A stretch of 64,000 bases of DNA from Nitrospira sp. (GCA_024998595.1 JACOEK010000001.1:372001-436000), one strand, 5' to 3'; positions 38,787 through 47,309 are shown, counted from the stretch's first letter. Numbers and translations are program-made. Notes: generated from the letters alone by a model not told the origin.

Positions 38787-39443
38787 TCAGGGAATGGTTT
38801 TCAAGTAAAAGGCAGCGGCTTGGGACCTCCTGGTGAGATGAAGTTTGGAATACACATTGGCCAAATAGTTTTTGACGGTTTTGTCGCTGAGTCCCAGTTC
38901 GGCGGCAATTTCCTTATTGGTTTTTCCCTGTGCGATGAGGGGAAGGAGACGCCGTTCCTGTGGTGAGAGAAGATGCCGGCCCCGCTCCGGTTCTCGATCG
39001 GCGACCTTGCGGAGATAGGCAAAAGTGTGCCGGGTGACACCTGGGTCGAGGTACGCCTGTCCCTTTATAATGCTGCGCATCGCATGCATTAGCGTTTCGG
39101 ATCCGGCGTCTTGCAGCACATATCCATGGGCGCCGGTGGAGACGGCTGACAGGAGGATGGTGTCGTTGAGCGTGTCGGCAAGAAACAGGAGCCGGGTTCC
39201 CGGCAGATGTGTCAGGATTTCCCGGGCCGTCTCAATGCCTGTGCCGTCCTGCACGCGCAGATACACAATGACAATGTCGGGGGCCTGTTGCAGCACGAGA
39301 GGAAGGGCATCGGCTTGAGTTGACGCCTCTCCGACCACGGTAAAGTCCGGGACGGAATTTAACAGCGTCCGCATGCCGACCCGGACTAATTCTTGTGGAT
39401 TGATGATGAAGACACGCGTTGGGGTGTACGATGTTTCGTTCAT
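38787..39443 (-). CDS. NarL-type regulator with pseudo-receiver
   Basis: 218-residue regulator in which every receiver residue needed for phosphorylation is lost. Compared with its paralogue at 24845-25525, the acidic pair is Asn15-Pro16, the phospho-acceptor is Tyr61 (VIVYLRVQDGTG), the switch Ser/Thr is Ala and the lysine is Gln111. The LuxR-type HTH is fully conserved (SPQERRLLPLIAQGKTNKE, KTVKNYLANVYSKLH). It is thus likely a phosphorylation-independent DNA-binding protein. First gene of an operon with two hybrid kinases. ATG 39443 is chosen with GGTGAGAG upstream. Confidence 0.85.
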   Translation of the reverse strand: MNETSYTPTRVFIINPQELVRVGMRTLLNSVPDFTVVGEASTQADALPLVLQQAPDIVIVYLRVQDGTGIETAREILTHLPGTRLLFLADTLNDTILLSAVSTGAHGYVLQDAGSETLMHAMRSIIKGQAYLDPGVTRHTFAYLRKVADREPERGRHLLSPQERRLLPLIAQGKTNKEIAAELGLSDKTVKNYLANVYSKLHLTRRSQAAAFYLKTIP

Positions 39444-39590
39444 ATTCGACTCTCACCTAAATGTGGATGGATGCCTAGTAATTCCTGTTGATGCCAGCGC
39501 CCATGACCGCGATTGCCGGAGATGATGGTGAAGAGGCGCACGGCCTTCGGTGTCCACCCTGCTAGCCCTGAATGAGGGACGCGGCTGACG

Positions 39591-39637
39591 CGGCCCAGTG
39601 CGGCCCGGCGTGGAACAGACCGGGTCGCACTGGGCCG
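39591..39637 (-). terminator. stem-loop after atypical KS gene
   Basis: CGGCCCAGTGCG (39591-39602) and CGCACTGGGCCG (39626-39637) form a perfect 12-pair stem, extended inside by CCCGG/CCGGG. It lies about 50 bases past the KS stop on the minus strand. No T-run follows, so it may be a terminator of non-classical type, an mRNA-end stabiliser, or part of the promoter region of the pseudo-receiver regulator just downstream. Confidence 0.45.
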
Positions 39638-39689
39638 TCGCCCTTGCGATGCATACTGACATGTGTCTGAGGTCCCTCATAGCGTATGC

Positions 39690-41015
39690 CTATGACACTC
39701 CTGCCAAATGATGCAGACCATACCCAGGCGTCGCAGCCACCGGGCTGGTCGTTGCGACCCTGGCATCTACACGAGACAGAGCCAGGACGATGTTCTTGCC
39801 CCCGAATCCAAAACTATTGATCAATGCACGATCGATATGCGCGACCCGTCCTTCACCTGAGACATAGTCCAGATCGCAGGTGGGGTCCGGAGTGGTCAGA
39901 TTCAGTGTCGGCGGAATGAATTGATGTTCCATCGCCTTGGCGGTCCCGATGAGTTGGAAAGCCCCGCTGGCGGCGAAGGCGTGCCCCAATGCCGCCTTGA
40001 ATGAACTGATGGGGACTTGATACGCGTGGGCACCCAGGACCTGCTTCACCGTGTGGGTTTCCAGCGCATCCAATTCCATGGTGCCGAGGCCACAGGCGTT
40101 GACATAGTCCACTTCTTCGGGGAACCAGTGAGCGGTCGAGAGTGCCAGCCTGGCCGCCCGTTGCTGTTCCTGCCCCGTGGTAGCCGCTTTGACCATTGAG
40201 TGGGCATCACAGGTGAAGCCCCATCCTTCGAGTTCGGCATACATTCGGGCGCCCCGCGCGCGGGCATGTTCGTAGTCTTCCAGAATGAACGAGCCGGCGC
40301 CTTCGCCCAACACCATGCCGCAACGGGTCTTGTCAAAAGGCCGCGGGAGGTTCCTGATCGCGCCTCGTTCATCCGGCGCCAGCGCGCGACCGGCGTTCAT
40401 GGCCGCATAGACACTCGGGTGGAGAGGCGCTTCCGTTCCCCCTGCTACGACCAACGAGGCCTGGCCTGATTTAATCCATTCATAGGCGCGCCCGATGGCG
40501 TTCGCCGTAGAGGAGCAGCCGATGGAATAGGTCTCGCAAGGGCCATGCAGGCCCAGGACGATGGCGACTTCCGACGAGATCGCATTGGGAAAGGTCATGC
40601 CCATGGTGAACGGGTTGACACGTTCATAGGCGGTGAGTTTCGCCGCGTCGTGGAATTCAAAGGCTTCTTTCATGCCGCCGATGGAGGTGCCGATGCTGAT
40701 GCCGATCGACCCGCGGTCTTCCTGTTCCAGATCGATCCCCGAATCGCGTGCGGCCATCATGGCGGAGGCCACGGCGAATTGGGTCGCTCTGCCCATGCGG
40801 CGTGCTTGCTTGCGGTGTAGGAAATCTTCGGGGTCGAAGTCCCGTACTTCGGCTGCCAGGCAGGCCTGAAATGGTGAGGTATCGAACGAGGTGATCGGTT
40901 GGACGGCGCTTTCTCCCCGACTCAATAAATGCCAAAACAAATCGACGGTCGATCCTAATGGAGAAACCACTCCCATTCCGGTGATGACGACTCGACGAGA
41001 GGTCTGTGGTGTCAT
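39690..41015 (-). CDS. atypical beta-ketoacyl synthase (Cys-Cys-His)
   Basis: 441-residue KAS II/FabF-like protein. Nucleophile Cys167 is in SIGCSSTANAIG and the second histidine His345 in KAALGHAFAASG, but the first catalytic histidine (normally NAHGTGT) is Cys308 in VNACGLGTMELD; the codon is TGT at 40092-40094. Closing NSFGFGGKN is normal, so the protein is full length. Loss of this histidine usually removes decarboxylative condensation, suggesting acyl transfer, priming or another thioester reaction. ATG 41015 follows AGGAGGG. It forms a two-gene unit with the nitroreductase-like gene, 41 bases upstream. Confidence 0.85.
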   Translation of the reverse strand: MTPQTSRRVVITGMGVVSPLGSTVDLFWHLLSRGESAVQPITSFDTSPFQACLAAEVRDFDPEDFLHRKQARRMGRATQFAVASAMMAARDSGIDLEQEDRGSIGISIGTSIGGMKEAFEFHDAAKLTAYERVNPFTMGMTFPNAISSEVAIVLGLHGPCETYSIGCSSTANAIGRAYEWIKSGQASLVVAGGTEAPLHPSVYAAMNAGRALAPDERGAIRNLPRPFDKTRCGMVLGEGAGSFILEDYEHARARGARMYAELEGWGFTCDAHSMVKAATTGQEQQRAARLALSTAHWFPEEVDYVNACGLGTMELDALETHTVKQVLGAHAYQVPISSFKAALGHAFAASGAFQLIGTAKAMEHQFIPPTLNLTTPDPTCDLDYVSGEGRVAHIDRALINSFGFGGKNIVLALSRVDARVATTSPVAATPGYGLHHLAGVS

Positions 41016-41056
41016 GATGCCCTCCTGTGCTCATAAGAGCGTGAAAATGTGTGTCG

Positions 41057-42328
41057 TCAATGGGTATGCCACGTATGCATGTGTTCGCGATGCGCATCCG
41101 GCAAAGCGGAGTCGGGATAAAACGTTGCGTAAAAGTCTTCATCCAGATGATGGGTCTGACAGGCCACGATCGACTTGCAGGCGTCGGCGTGCGCCGGAAA
41201 CCGGCCGTACGTCCCGAGTACATATTCGGTGAAGGCGATCGTCGCCTCGATGGCGCGTTCGGAGTGCTGCGGAACCTGCTGTGCCGCTTTGGGGTTCACC
41301 CAGGGCTGTTCCTGGGGTTTCCTGAAGGTTCCGTCAGGTCCGAATTTGCTGGCGACCAACCGGATTACGGCGTCTTTCATCGACGGCACGAACGGCGGTG
41401 TCGGACTTTCCCAGACCTGCGGAATGCCGACGGGATTCGCCCGCAGCGGCTTGCCCGGCGGGACGACGAAGTGAAACCCGAGTCCTGGATAGATGTGAGG
41501 CTCCATGCCCAGGAGATGCCGGCCGCTCCCCACGCTTTGAATGCCGCCGCCAAGCCCCAGGGCTTGCTGCATGAGGGCGATATGTTCGCAGATAATCCCT
41601 TGCTCTTGGATAGCGGTCTCACAAATAGCGGCATCAAGTTCACGCAGGCTGAACATTCGGCGGGCTTTGAGGTCGTCATGCAGGTGTCCGCCCGCGCTCT
41701 TCCGGAAGGCATCGAGGCCGCATCCGGCGTTGCCGTTGTCCGTATCGACAATGAAATAGCCGGTCTCTTCGCTGAACATCATCAGCAGCAGATTGAGATA
41801 CAACAACGCGATGTTAGTCACAGGCATGAACAGCGTGGTGCCGGGCCGGTTCGTGTACCATTGATTGAACGGGAGCATGAACGGGGCTTCCCGGGGGATG
41901 TCCAGCCGGCCCGATTGAAGTTGGATGACGTCCAGATCCCACGGGTGATCGGGCCCTGCGGCATCGGCGACGAAAAAGACCCCGTCATCGTTGGTATAAA
42001 ACAACTGCGTGGTTTGAGCGGAGCAGGGGCTGGGGACCGTTCGACTGCTGAAATTCATCAGGGCATTGCCTTGCCCTACGCTTTCCCCTGGGCGTCCGAC
42101 AAACTGCATATCCCCGAGGTTGCGCCCCGATCGGCCGATCGCGGCATAGATGAGATACCGTTCCTCTTCCCGGCTGAGCGGGATCGGTTCATGCTGGCTC
42201 GTGTACTGAAGCGGACCGCCTGGCAGGGTCATGCCGCGGCCAAAGCGGCGCGTCTTTCGTTGCTGTAGGAGATCGAGCAGAGTGAATGTGGCGTCCATTG
42301 CTGCAGGATGTGCGGCAAGCTGCTTCAT
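41057..42328 (-). CDS. nitroreductase-like protein
   Basis: 423-residue protein that I place only tentatively in the nitroreductase/FMN-reductase fold. Support: N-terminal RKTRRF with LSREEERYLIYAAIG, like the R-x-x-R-x-F and helix of nitroreductases, and ICEHIALMQQALGLGGG, like their typical LLAAxALGLG helix. It is nearly twice the usual length, with a large middle insertion and a His-rich C-terminal tail (HREHMHTWHTH) that could bind metal. No signal peptide. Strong ribosome site AAGGAGAGG before ATG 42328. Its pairing with an atypical KS suggests modification of a thioester-bound intermediate. Confidence 0.5.
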   Translation of the reverse strand: MKQLAAHPAAMDATFTLLDLLQQRKTRRFGRGMTLPGGPLQYTSQHEPIPLSREEERYLIYAAIGRSGRNLGDMQFVGRPGESVGQGNALMNFSSRTVPSPCSAQTTQLFYTNDDGVFFVADAAGPDHPWDLDVIQLQSGRLDIPREAPFMLPFNQWYTNRPGTTLFMPVTNIALLYLNLLLMMFSEETGYFIVDTDNGNAGCGLDAFRKSAGGHLHDDLKARRMFSLRELDAAICETAIQEQGIICEHIALMQQALGLGGGIQSVGSGRHLLGMEPHIYPGLGFHFVVPPGKPLRANPVGIPQVWESPTPPFVPSMKDAVIRLVASKFGPDGTFRKPQEQPWVNPKAAQQVPQHSERAIEATIAFTEYVLGTYGRFPAHADACKSIVACQTHHLDEDFYATFYPDSALPDAHREHMHTWHTH

Positions 42329-42461
42329 AGGGCCTCTCCTTCCGGTTTCCCTGGGGCCATTTAGCCCGGGCCGGTCATGTAAGTGGCAGTGGTACTTGAT
42401 GCTGATACGTCACGCCATGCGCGACGTTGTATGGGCAGACTTTACGAGAGGTGTGGTCCGG

Positions 42462-42489
42462 CGTCACCTACCCATCGGGGTAGGCGACG
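42462..42489. promoter_or_regulatory. 28-base palindrome with TACCC-GGGTA core
   Basis: CGTCACCTACCC (42462-42473), loop ATCG, GGGTAGGCGACG (42478-42489): 11 of 12 positions pair. It lies in the 228-base gap between the LuxR-type gene and the start of the nitroreductase-like gene, about 135 bases before that start. The core matches the elements at 47369 and 614. No T-run, so operator is favoured over terminator. Confidence 0.5.
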
Positions 42490-42556
42490 GCTCCGTCCCC
42501 GGTCGGTCAGCGGGTGACGGACTGGGCGGTGCGCGGGTCGACATGCATAGTGCGGG

Positions 42557-43354
42557 TTAAGCCGGTGGATTCGAATCGGAAGGGGGACGATCGTCACTGG
42601 GTGGCACGGGTGGAATAATGCGATGTTGTTCTCCGGTTTGCCAGTAGGCAATGGCGCTCCACCGGTTTTCGACGCCGATCTTTTGGAAAATATTTTTGAG
42701 GTGAAATTTCACCGTATTCAAACTGACCTTGAGAATGACCGAGATTTCCCAGTTCGTTTTGCCTGCCGCCACCCAGCGTAGAATTTCTTCTTCCCGTTTG
42801 CTGAGCAGGAGAGCTGGCTGGGCGGGCCGGTCTGGAGTCCAGGCGGATTTACAGCGCATGTAACTCAAGTGGAAATGCGGAGTGAGAATGTCGAGGAGGA
42901 GACGCAATTTGTCTGCTTGTTTGGCGTCAAAATTACTGAAGGCAAAGTAGGAGCAGGCTCCATGATCTCCGCGTACACCAGCCGAGAGGCAGGTTTTGAT
43001 CCCGAAATCGAGCTTGAGCGACGTGATGTCTTTCGGTTCGTCGGCTACCGGTGCATCAGCGCTGGAGGTGACGGTTTGTCCGGAGGTGAGCAGACGATGG
43101 ACGGCGGGGTCCGCCGCAAGGCCCTGGCCCATGTAGAGCTGGCAGAATTCTCGAGGGTAGGTGGAATGCCCGAGAGAAGGATCGATTCCATGCAGAAGAT
43201 CCACCGCGCCGCATCCCGAAAATTCAAACGGTATGACACGCTGGACGGCCGATACCAGCTGCCACACACCGTCGTTTCGGTCGACGGAGCGTGCGTCATA
43301 CATAATCTCACCGAGCCGCTGAAATTCCTTTGCGGAGAACGCCGGCTGACTCAT
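42557..43354 (-). CDS. LuxR-family regulator (EpsA/autoinducer-binding-like)
   Basis: 265-residue regulator with an N-terminal ligand-binding-like domain (about 15-165) and LuxR HTH (about 182-245: SKREEEILRWVAAGKTNWE, LNTVKFHLKNIFQKIG). The N-domain has no receiver features; its pattern resembles the autoinducer-binding/EpsA group, yet no luxI-like synthase is in the window. The C-terminal tail is Pro/Ser/Asp-rich. ATG 43354 has GGAAAG upstream. A palindrome between it and the nitroreductase-like/KS pair makes that pair its likely target, but this is inferred. Confidence 0.75.
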   Translation of the reverse strand: MSQPAFSAKEFQRLGEIMYDARSVDRNDGVWQLVSAVQRVIPFEFSGCGAVDLLHGIDPSLGHSTYPREFCQLYMGQGLAADPAVHRLLTSGQTVTSSADAPVADEPKDITSLKLDFGIKTCLSAGVRGDHGACSYFAFSNFDAKQADKLRLLLDILTPHFHLSYMRCKSAWTPDRPAQPALLLSKREEEILRWVAAGKTNWEISVILKVSLNTVKFHLKNIFQKIGVENRWSAIAYWQTGEQHRIIPPVPPSDDRPPSDSNPPA

Positions 43355-43494
43355 GCCAATTCTTTCCGGTGAACGCGCCCTGTTGCAGCAGGGGAGGCAA
43401 GCAACCAGAGGCGTTCAGAAATTCGGCCGTGGTTCATGTTGAGGCAGCTGTATCATCGTGAGAACGGCTGATTGTACTGCGACCAAAGGGACGG

Positions 43495-43507
43495 TATCTA
43501 GGGTAAA
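43495..43507. promoter_or_regulatory. TATCTAGGGTAAA element upstream of LuxR gene
   Basis: TATCTAGGGTAAA resembles half of the TACCC...GGGTA elements elsewhere in the window. It lies about 140 bases ahead of the LuxR-type gene and downstream of the amine-oxidase-like gene, in a 254-base non-coding gap. Weak on its own. Confidence 0.25.
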
Positions 43508-43608
43508 CAGCACCTACTACTATAGAGTGCTTAAGGTATGAACCGCAACGGGGAAGCGTAGGGGCATTTGTGAAGGCCGACCGGGAATCCGGCCGGGGAG
43601 GAGGGCCA

Positions 43609-44589
43609 TTATCGCTGAATTTTTAAGGTCGGTCCCAGTGTCAGCCACTTGGTCGGGCCAAGGGCGGCCATGTGCGGAAGGTGGGCGACATACCACACCA
43701 CGACGTCCTGTTCCTGGACGCCTTGGTTGTCTTCGTCATACCCCAGTTGGCCGCGAGCGCCAAAGACCCAGGGAATGTCCTCATCTGCTTTGGCCCGACG
43801 AATTGCGACATCGTGGTCGGCAAACGTGTCTCGCTCGCCATCGTCCTTGAGGGGGGCATAGCCGTCGCCGGGAAGGAGCCACACGCCGTGTCCCGTTGGT
43901 TGATCGCGCACGAACCACGTCCGCCGCGTCGATGAGTTTTTGACGTCATTTCGCTCATTGGTATATTTGGTCCAGCCTGGTCCCCAACCGGTGTCCGCGC
44001 CTCCGTGATCACGCCTGAAGACTTGATCCATTCCGTTCCCGTTAATATCAAAATCAAACCGCCAGTAGGGATGGTGTATATGATCGGTATTGCATGACAA
44101 CCCACGGCTTTGGACGACCGGGCGCAGTTCGCCGTCGTCCGAAAAATGCCAGGATTGGTAAATGTGGTATTCCCCGATCCGCGCATAAATGCCAAGTTCC
44201 AGCCATTTGATCCCGTTCAATGTTGAACTTTCGACGCACACCTTGTTGTCGCCACAGTTCGCAATCGGGACCAAATCTACCCAGCGCAAACGATCTTGGA
44301 AGGGCCCGCAGCGGCCGCTGTCTGCCCGTGAACCGAACCAGGTGAAGGGGTTCCACCAGACGCGTTCTTTCACATATTTGACCCGCAGGACCGGCATGCT
44401 GGCCTTGCCCAGCACCAATTCGTTATCGTAGGCAACGTTCCGGAGAGCCAGCCCGGTATTGTCTCTCACCTCATAGTCGAAGCTCCAACGGCCCCAATTG
44501 ATGTGTTCAGACGTGGACTCGGTCAACCCGACATTCGGCGCAGCCACTGCGCAGAGTAGCAGCAGGGCACTGACCACAACACGCCTCAT
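43609..44589 (-). CDS. secreted protein like copper amine oxidase catalytic domain, TPQ site lost
   Basis: 326-residue exported protein (signal peptide about 1-24). The mature part resembles the C-terminal catalytic domain of copper amine oxidases by pattern: WGRWSFDYEVRDNTGLALRNVAYD (split here as two runs), HHPYWRFDFDINGNG (matches the HQHFFSFRLDxDxDG copper-ligand region), and near the end DVVVWYVAHLPHM. At the position of the cofactor tyrosine (T-x-x-N-Y-D/E) it has ANCGDNKV, so the topaquinone precursor is missing. The similarity was judged by eye. With the gene before it, it seems to form a split, possibly non-enzymatic relative. ATG has AGGAGAG upstream. Confidence 0.5.
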   Translation of the reverse strand: MRRVVVSALLLLCAVAAPNVGLTESTSEHINWGRWSFDYEVRDNTGLALRNVAYDNELVLGKASMPVLRVKYVKERVWWNPFTWFGSRADSGRCGPFQDRLRWVDLVPIANCGDNKVCVESSTLNGIKWLELGIYARIGEYHIYQSWHFSDDGELRPVVQSRGLSCNTDHIHHPYWRFDFDINGNGMDQVFRRDHGGADTGWGPGWTKYTNERNDVKNSSTRRTWFVRDQPTGHGVWLLPGDGYAPLKDDGERDTFADHDVAIRRAKADEDIPWVFGARGQLGYDEDNQGVQEQDVVVWYVAHLPHMAALGPTKWLTLGPTLKIQR

Positions 44590-44607
44590 TCGCTCTCCTT
44601 TCCTGCC

Positions 44608-45393
44608 TTATCGAGGTGGCTCATGGCCGGCGTCCAGCACGCGGTCGTCGGTGAGATCCACCTGTGCCCAATACTTGGGGTCACCGCCCACACCCTGCGA
44701 AAACGTAATCCAAATGACGCGATGGCCATACCCGGGATCGTTCTTGAAAAACCCACGGTCCGGCTGCATCAAAAGTCCATGGCCTTGCAGATCGTTCACC
44801 TTGCCCGACAGGCGGGAATCCGCCCGCGCCAGTTCTATCCCGCGCTGAACATCTTGCGGACCTTCTGGCGGAAGATAGCCGTCGGTCCGAGAGGCCTGCA
44901 GCACCAATGCGTCCTTCATCTCCACTTGAATGGCGACGTTGTTGCTATAGCTGAAGTAGGTGAGTCTGGTGAACCGCGCGTTGTCCCGACAGCAACCGAA
45001 GGACACTTTGCCTTTCGGCGGCATCGGGTCTGCGTCAATGAAGCCCCAGCGCGTGCCGAGTAGAGACAGCACCCGGGGGTCGACTTCTGCGGTCTTCCGC
45101 AGCCCGGCAATCTCGGACGCGGAAAGAGACGCAGTGAGGTTGGTTGAGCGAGTCACGACAGCAGTACTCGCGCTCCCGGCCATCTTGGGCTTGATGTGTC
45201 CGGGTGACTCGTCGGCCGTAAACTCCAGGAGATGTTTCGTCGGGACTTGCGCAGGCAGCGGTGTTTTTGGAATAGCGGTCTCGGGATCTTCCGGTCCGAA
45301 GGGGCCACGGGACGCCGCATCCAGACTGCAGCCGGTCCCCAGGAGCAGAAGAATCATGGCGGTGGATTTCAGCATGATGGATCGTGCGTCCAT
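44608..45393 (-). CDS. lipoprotein resembling amine-oxidase N-terminal domain
   Basis: 261-residue lipoprotein with lipobox LGTGC near residue 20. The C-terminal half has the pattern of the copper amine oxidase N2/N3 domains: RGIELARADSRLSGKVNDLQ, a turn near GFFKNDPG, then RVIWITFSQ and WAQVDLTDDRVLD (compare VVDLTAGxVLSW in amine oxidases). It also has a CC pair in FGCCRDN. The start at 45393 follows the upstream gene by 4 bases; a start six codons later is possible, and neither has a clear ribosome site. Adjacent to the catalytic-domain-like gene by 18 bases. Confidence 0.5.
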   Translation of the reverse strand: MDARSIMLKSTAMILLLLGTGCSLDAASRGPFGPEDPETAIPKTPLPAQVPTKHLLEFTADESPGHIKPKMAGSASTAVVTRSTNLTASLSASEIAGLRKTAEVDPRVLSLLGTRWGFIDADPMPPKGKVSFGCCRDNARFTRLTYFSYSNNVAIQVEMKDALVLQASRTDGYLPPEGPQDVQRGIELARADSRLSGKVNDLQGHGLLMQPDRGFFKNDPGYGHRVIWITFSQGVGGDPKYWAQVDLTDDRVLDAGHEPPR

Positions 45394-45397
45394 AGCG

Positions 45398-45919
45398 CTA
45401 TACCAGCGCGAGTTTGCTTGCGACGCCCAGCGCGAGTCGGGAGATCTGAACCCCCGCTTTGAGGACTGCAGCGCGCTTTTTGCGAGAGGCGGCATCCAAC
45501 ACGGCTTTCTTCATCAGGTCTTTGTACGTATCGATTTCGTCGGGGCCAAAGGGAACGATCCTGGCCACAGTCTCATTGTTGAAGGTGTTCGCCAGCTGCA
45601 GATAGAGATTGGAAATCTCGGCGGCGTAGATCCCGCGTCGTAAAGGATCGTTTTTATAGAGTTCGAATTTTTTCCTCAACGCGGCGACCGCTTCCAGCAG
45701 CGCAGTCTGACGGACTTTCGTATCGTCATCCCGCCCGACGCTGAATTCAACGGCGCCCAACTGATCCACCAGCATCTGCGCCTCTTCGCGGGCCTGGTCC
45801 ACGCTGGTGGCGAGCTGTTCGATGTCAGTGGTGGCGGACTCGGCGGTTTCCATCAATTGTTTGATCACGTTGTCGTTGTCCTGGAGGAAGGTGACTACTC
45901 CGTCAATGCTGCGATTCAT
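45398..45919 (-). CDS. helical protein of unknown function
   Basis: 173 residues, no signal peptide, largely helical with heptad-like stretches (about 10-60, 70-105) and a moderately hydrophobic end (VLKAGVQISRLALGVASKLALV) that could lie on a membrane. I do not recognise a family. Start ATG 45919 has GGAGGG 6 bases upstream. Lies between two lipoprotein genes of the same operon and so likely belongs to an envelope complex. Confidence 0.6.
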   Translation of the reverse strand: MNRSIDGVVTFLQDNDNVIKQLMETAESATTDIEQLATSVDQAREEAQMLVDQLGAVEFSVGRDDDTKVRQTALLEAVAALRKKFELYKNDPLRRGIYAAEISNLYLQLANTFNNETVARIVPFGPDEIDTYKDLMKKAVLDAASRKKRAAVLKAGVQISRLALGVASKLALV

Positions 45920-45930
45920 AGAACCCTCCG

Positions 45931-46641
45931 TTACTGTCCGTCGTCCTTCTTCAGTCGATCGAGGAGTTCCACCAGATCGGCGGTGAATCTCTGTGCCCGG
46001 TCCAGGCCGCCGACGCGGAGGATGCGTGCGCCGACAACTTCCTCCAGCGCATCATTGACCGTTCGGGAGTGATTCAGAACGGTCATGATCTGTTCAGAGC
46101 GGCCGGGGGCTTGATCAAGAATCGCCGCCACGAATTCCGGATCAACCGAGGCCAGCGCCGATTGTTTCGCAAAACGTTGGACTTGAGCATGGAGCGTGGC
46201 GGTCTGTTTCCAGGAATCGTTGAGCGCGTTCGCCGTATCGCGCAGGCCGCAGAAGTCTTCTTCAAATTGATCCCACACCGCCTTCTCCAGTCCTTGCACA
46301 TCCGCCATGTAAATCAGGCTCGTCAGGTAGGCTGCCGCATACGCAGCCTCTCCTTTTTTGTTGGTCAGATTCCGGAAAGAAGCCAGGGCAAAGCGGTGTT
46401 TGGTCTCTTGTATGTGGAGGGACTTAAAACTCTGATGGAGTTCAGCGCGCGCCTGCTCGAGATATTTAATGCGGGCTTCGGTTTCCTTTTGGAACAGATC
46501 AATGTTGGTTTGTGCCGCATCGATCTTCGTGCCTTCCATCTGAATGAGGTCACGCACCGAACGGCTGTGAATAGAATGGCAGCCGGTGGCCGTGAGCAAC
46601 AGCATGGCAAGGGACAGTAGCGTCATGCTTCGTCTGACCAT
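45931..46641 (-). CDS. helical lipoprotein
   Basis: 236-residue lipoprotein, lipobox LLTATGC near residues 14-20. The mature part is a long helical, charged protein (about 30-90 and 140-230) with no family I recognise. ATG 46641 is used because AAGGAG lies just before it and it opens the signal peptide; the frame to 46680 adds 13 unlikely residues. Third of five genes transcribed together from about 47.3 kb. Confidence 0.65.
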   Translation of the reverse strand: MVRRSMTLLSLAMLLLTATGCHSIHSRSVRDLIQMEGTKIDAAQTNIDLFQKETEARIKYLEQARAELHQSFKSLHIQETKHRFALASFRNLTNKKGEAAYAAAYLTSLIYMADVQGLEKAVWDQFEEDFCGLRDTANALNDSWKQTATLHAQVQRFAKQSALASVDPEFVAAILDQAPGRSEQIMTVLNHSRTVNDALEEVVGARILRVGGLDRAQRFTADLVELLDRLKKDDGQ

Positions 46642-46676
46642 GGAAGGCTCCTTCCGCGGAACAACGTGACGGGCGG

Positions 46677-47309
46677 TCATCGGCGCACCGCGCGCAGCGC
46701 ATCGGCCAGCGATTGCGTCTCGCTCCGGTTCATGGTGACGTCAATATCTAGGTATTGTTTGATTAGGCCGTTGATTCTTCGAAGCGCGTCGACATTGTTC
46801 CGGTACCGGTCGAATGCCGTGAGGTCGACGGCTTGAGGGATCTTTGCCCCGGCGGCGACATGTTTTTCCACTCGCGCGATCAAATCGGGCAGTTGTTGGA
46901 CAAGGTTGCTCATTTCCCCTGAGCCGGCGGCAAACAGGGGTTGGCCGGTCGGTCCTTTTCGCTCAGGGAGAGACTTCAGTCGAATCGTATTGATCAAGGC
47001 CAGCACATCGGGTCCGAGGACGGCGGCATCATCTTCCGCCATCGCGGCATCCGGCACATCCGCCAAGCGAGGATTGGTGGTTGCCCATTGCAAGGCCAAA
47101 TCCAGCTTGAGGCGGGTTTGAACAAATCGAGACCATTGCAGATGGCGGGTGGTGACATTACTCACGAGCTCACGATACTGCTGCATGAGCTGTTCATTGT
47201 CTGCGTAGGCTTGGTCCTTGGCTGCGAGCGCCTGTTTGATTTCAGGCGGTGTGGAGCAGGCGGCGAGCGAGGCCAAGACCAGCGCGCCGGCGATGCGTAA
47301 CATCCTCAT
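46677..47309 (-). CDS. lipoprotein, first gene of envelope operon
   Basis: 210-residue lipoprotein: lipobox LASLAAC near residue 18, then a helical periplasmic domain. Not recognised as a named family. Start ATG 47309 follows AGGAGG. Heads a co-directional set: this gene, the lipoproteins at 45931 and 44608, the helical protein at 45398 and the amine-oxidase-like secreted protein. A palindromic TACCCAGGGTA lies 60 bases upstream. Confidence 0.7.
   Translation of the reverse strand: MRMLRIAGALVLASLAACSTPPEIKQALAAKDQAYADNEQLMQQYRELVSNVTTRHLQWSRFVQTRLKLDLALQWATTNPRLADVPDAAMAEDDAAVLGPDVLALINTIRLKSLPERKGPTGQPLFAAGSGEMSNLVQQLPDLIARVEKHVAAGAKIPQAVDLTAFDRYRNNVDALRRINGLIKQYLDIDVTMNRSETQSLADALRAVRR

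Noticed and set aside
41051-42268. 405-codon frame opposite the nitroreductase-like gene
   Set aside because: Antisense shadow; the minus-strand frame has the ribosome site and operon context.
42442-42651. 69-codon minus-strand frame in the gap before the nitroreductase-like gene
   Set aside because: It overlaps the LuxR-type gene and the palindrome, with no ribosome site or recognisable product.
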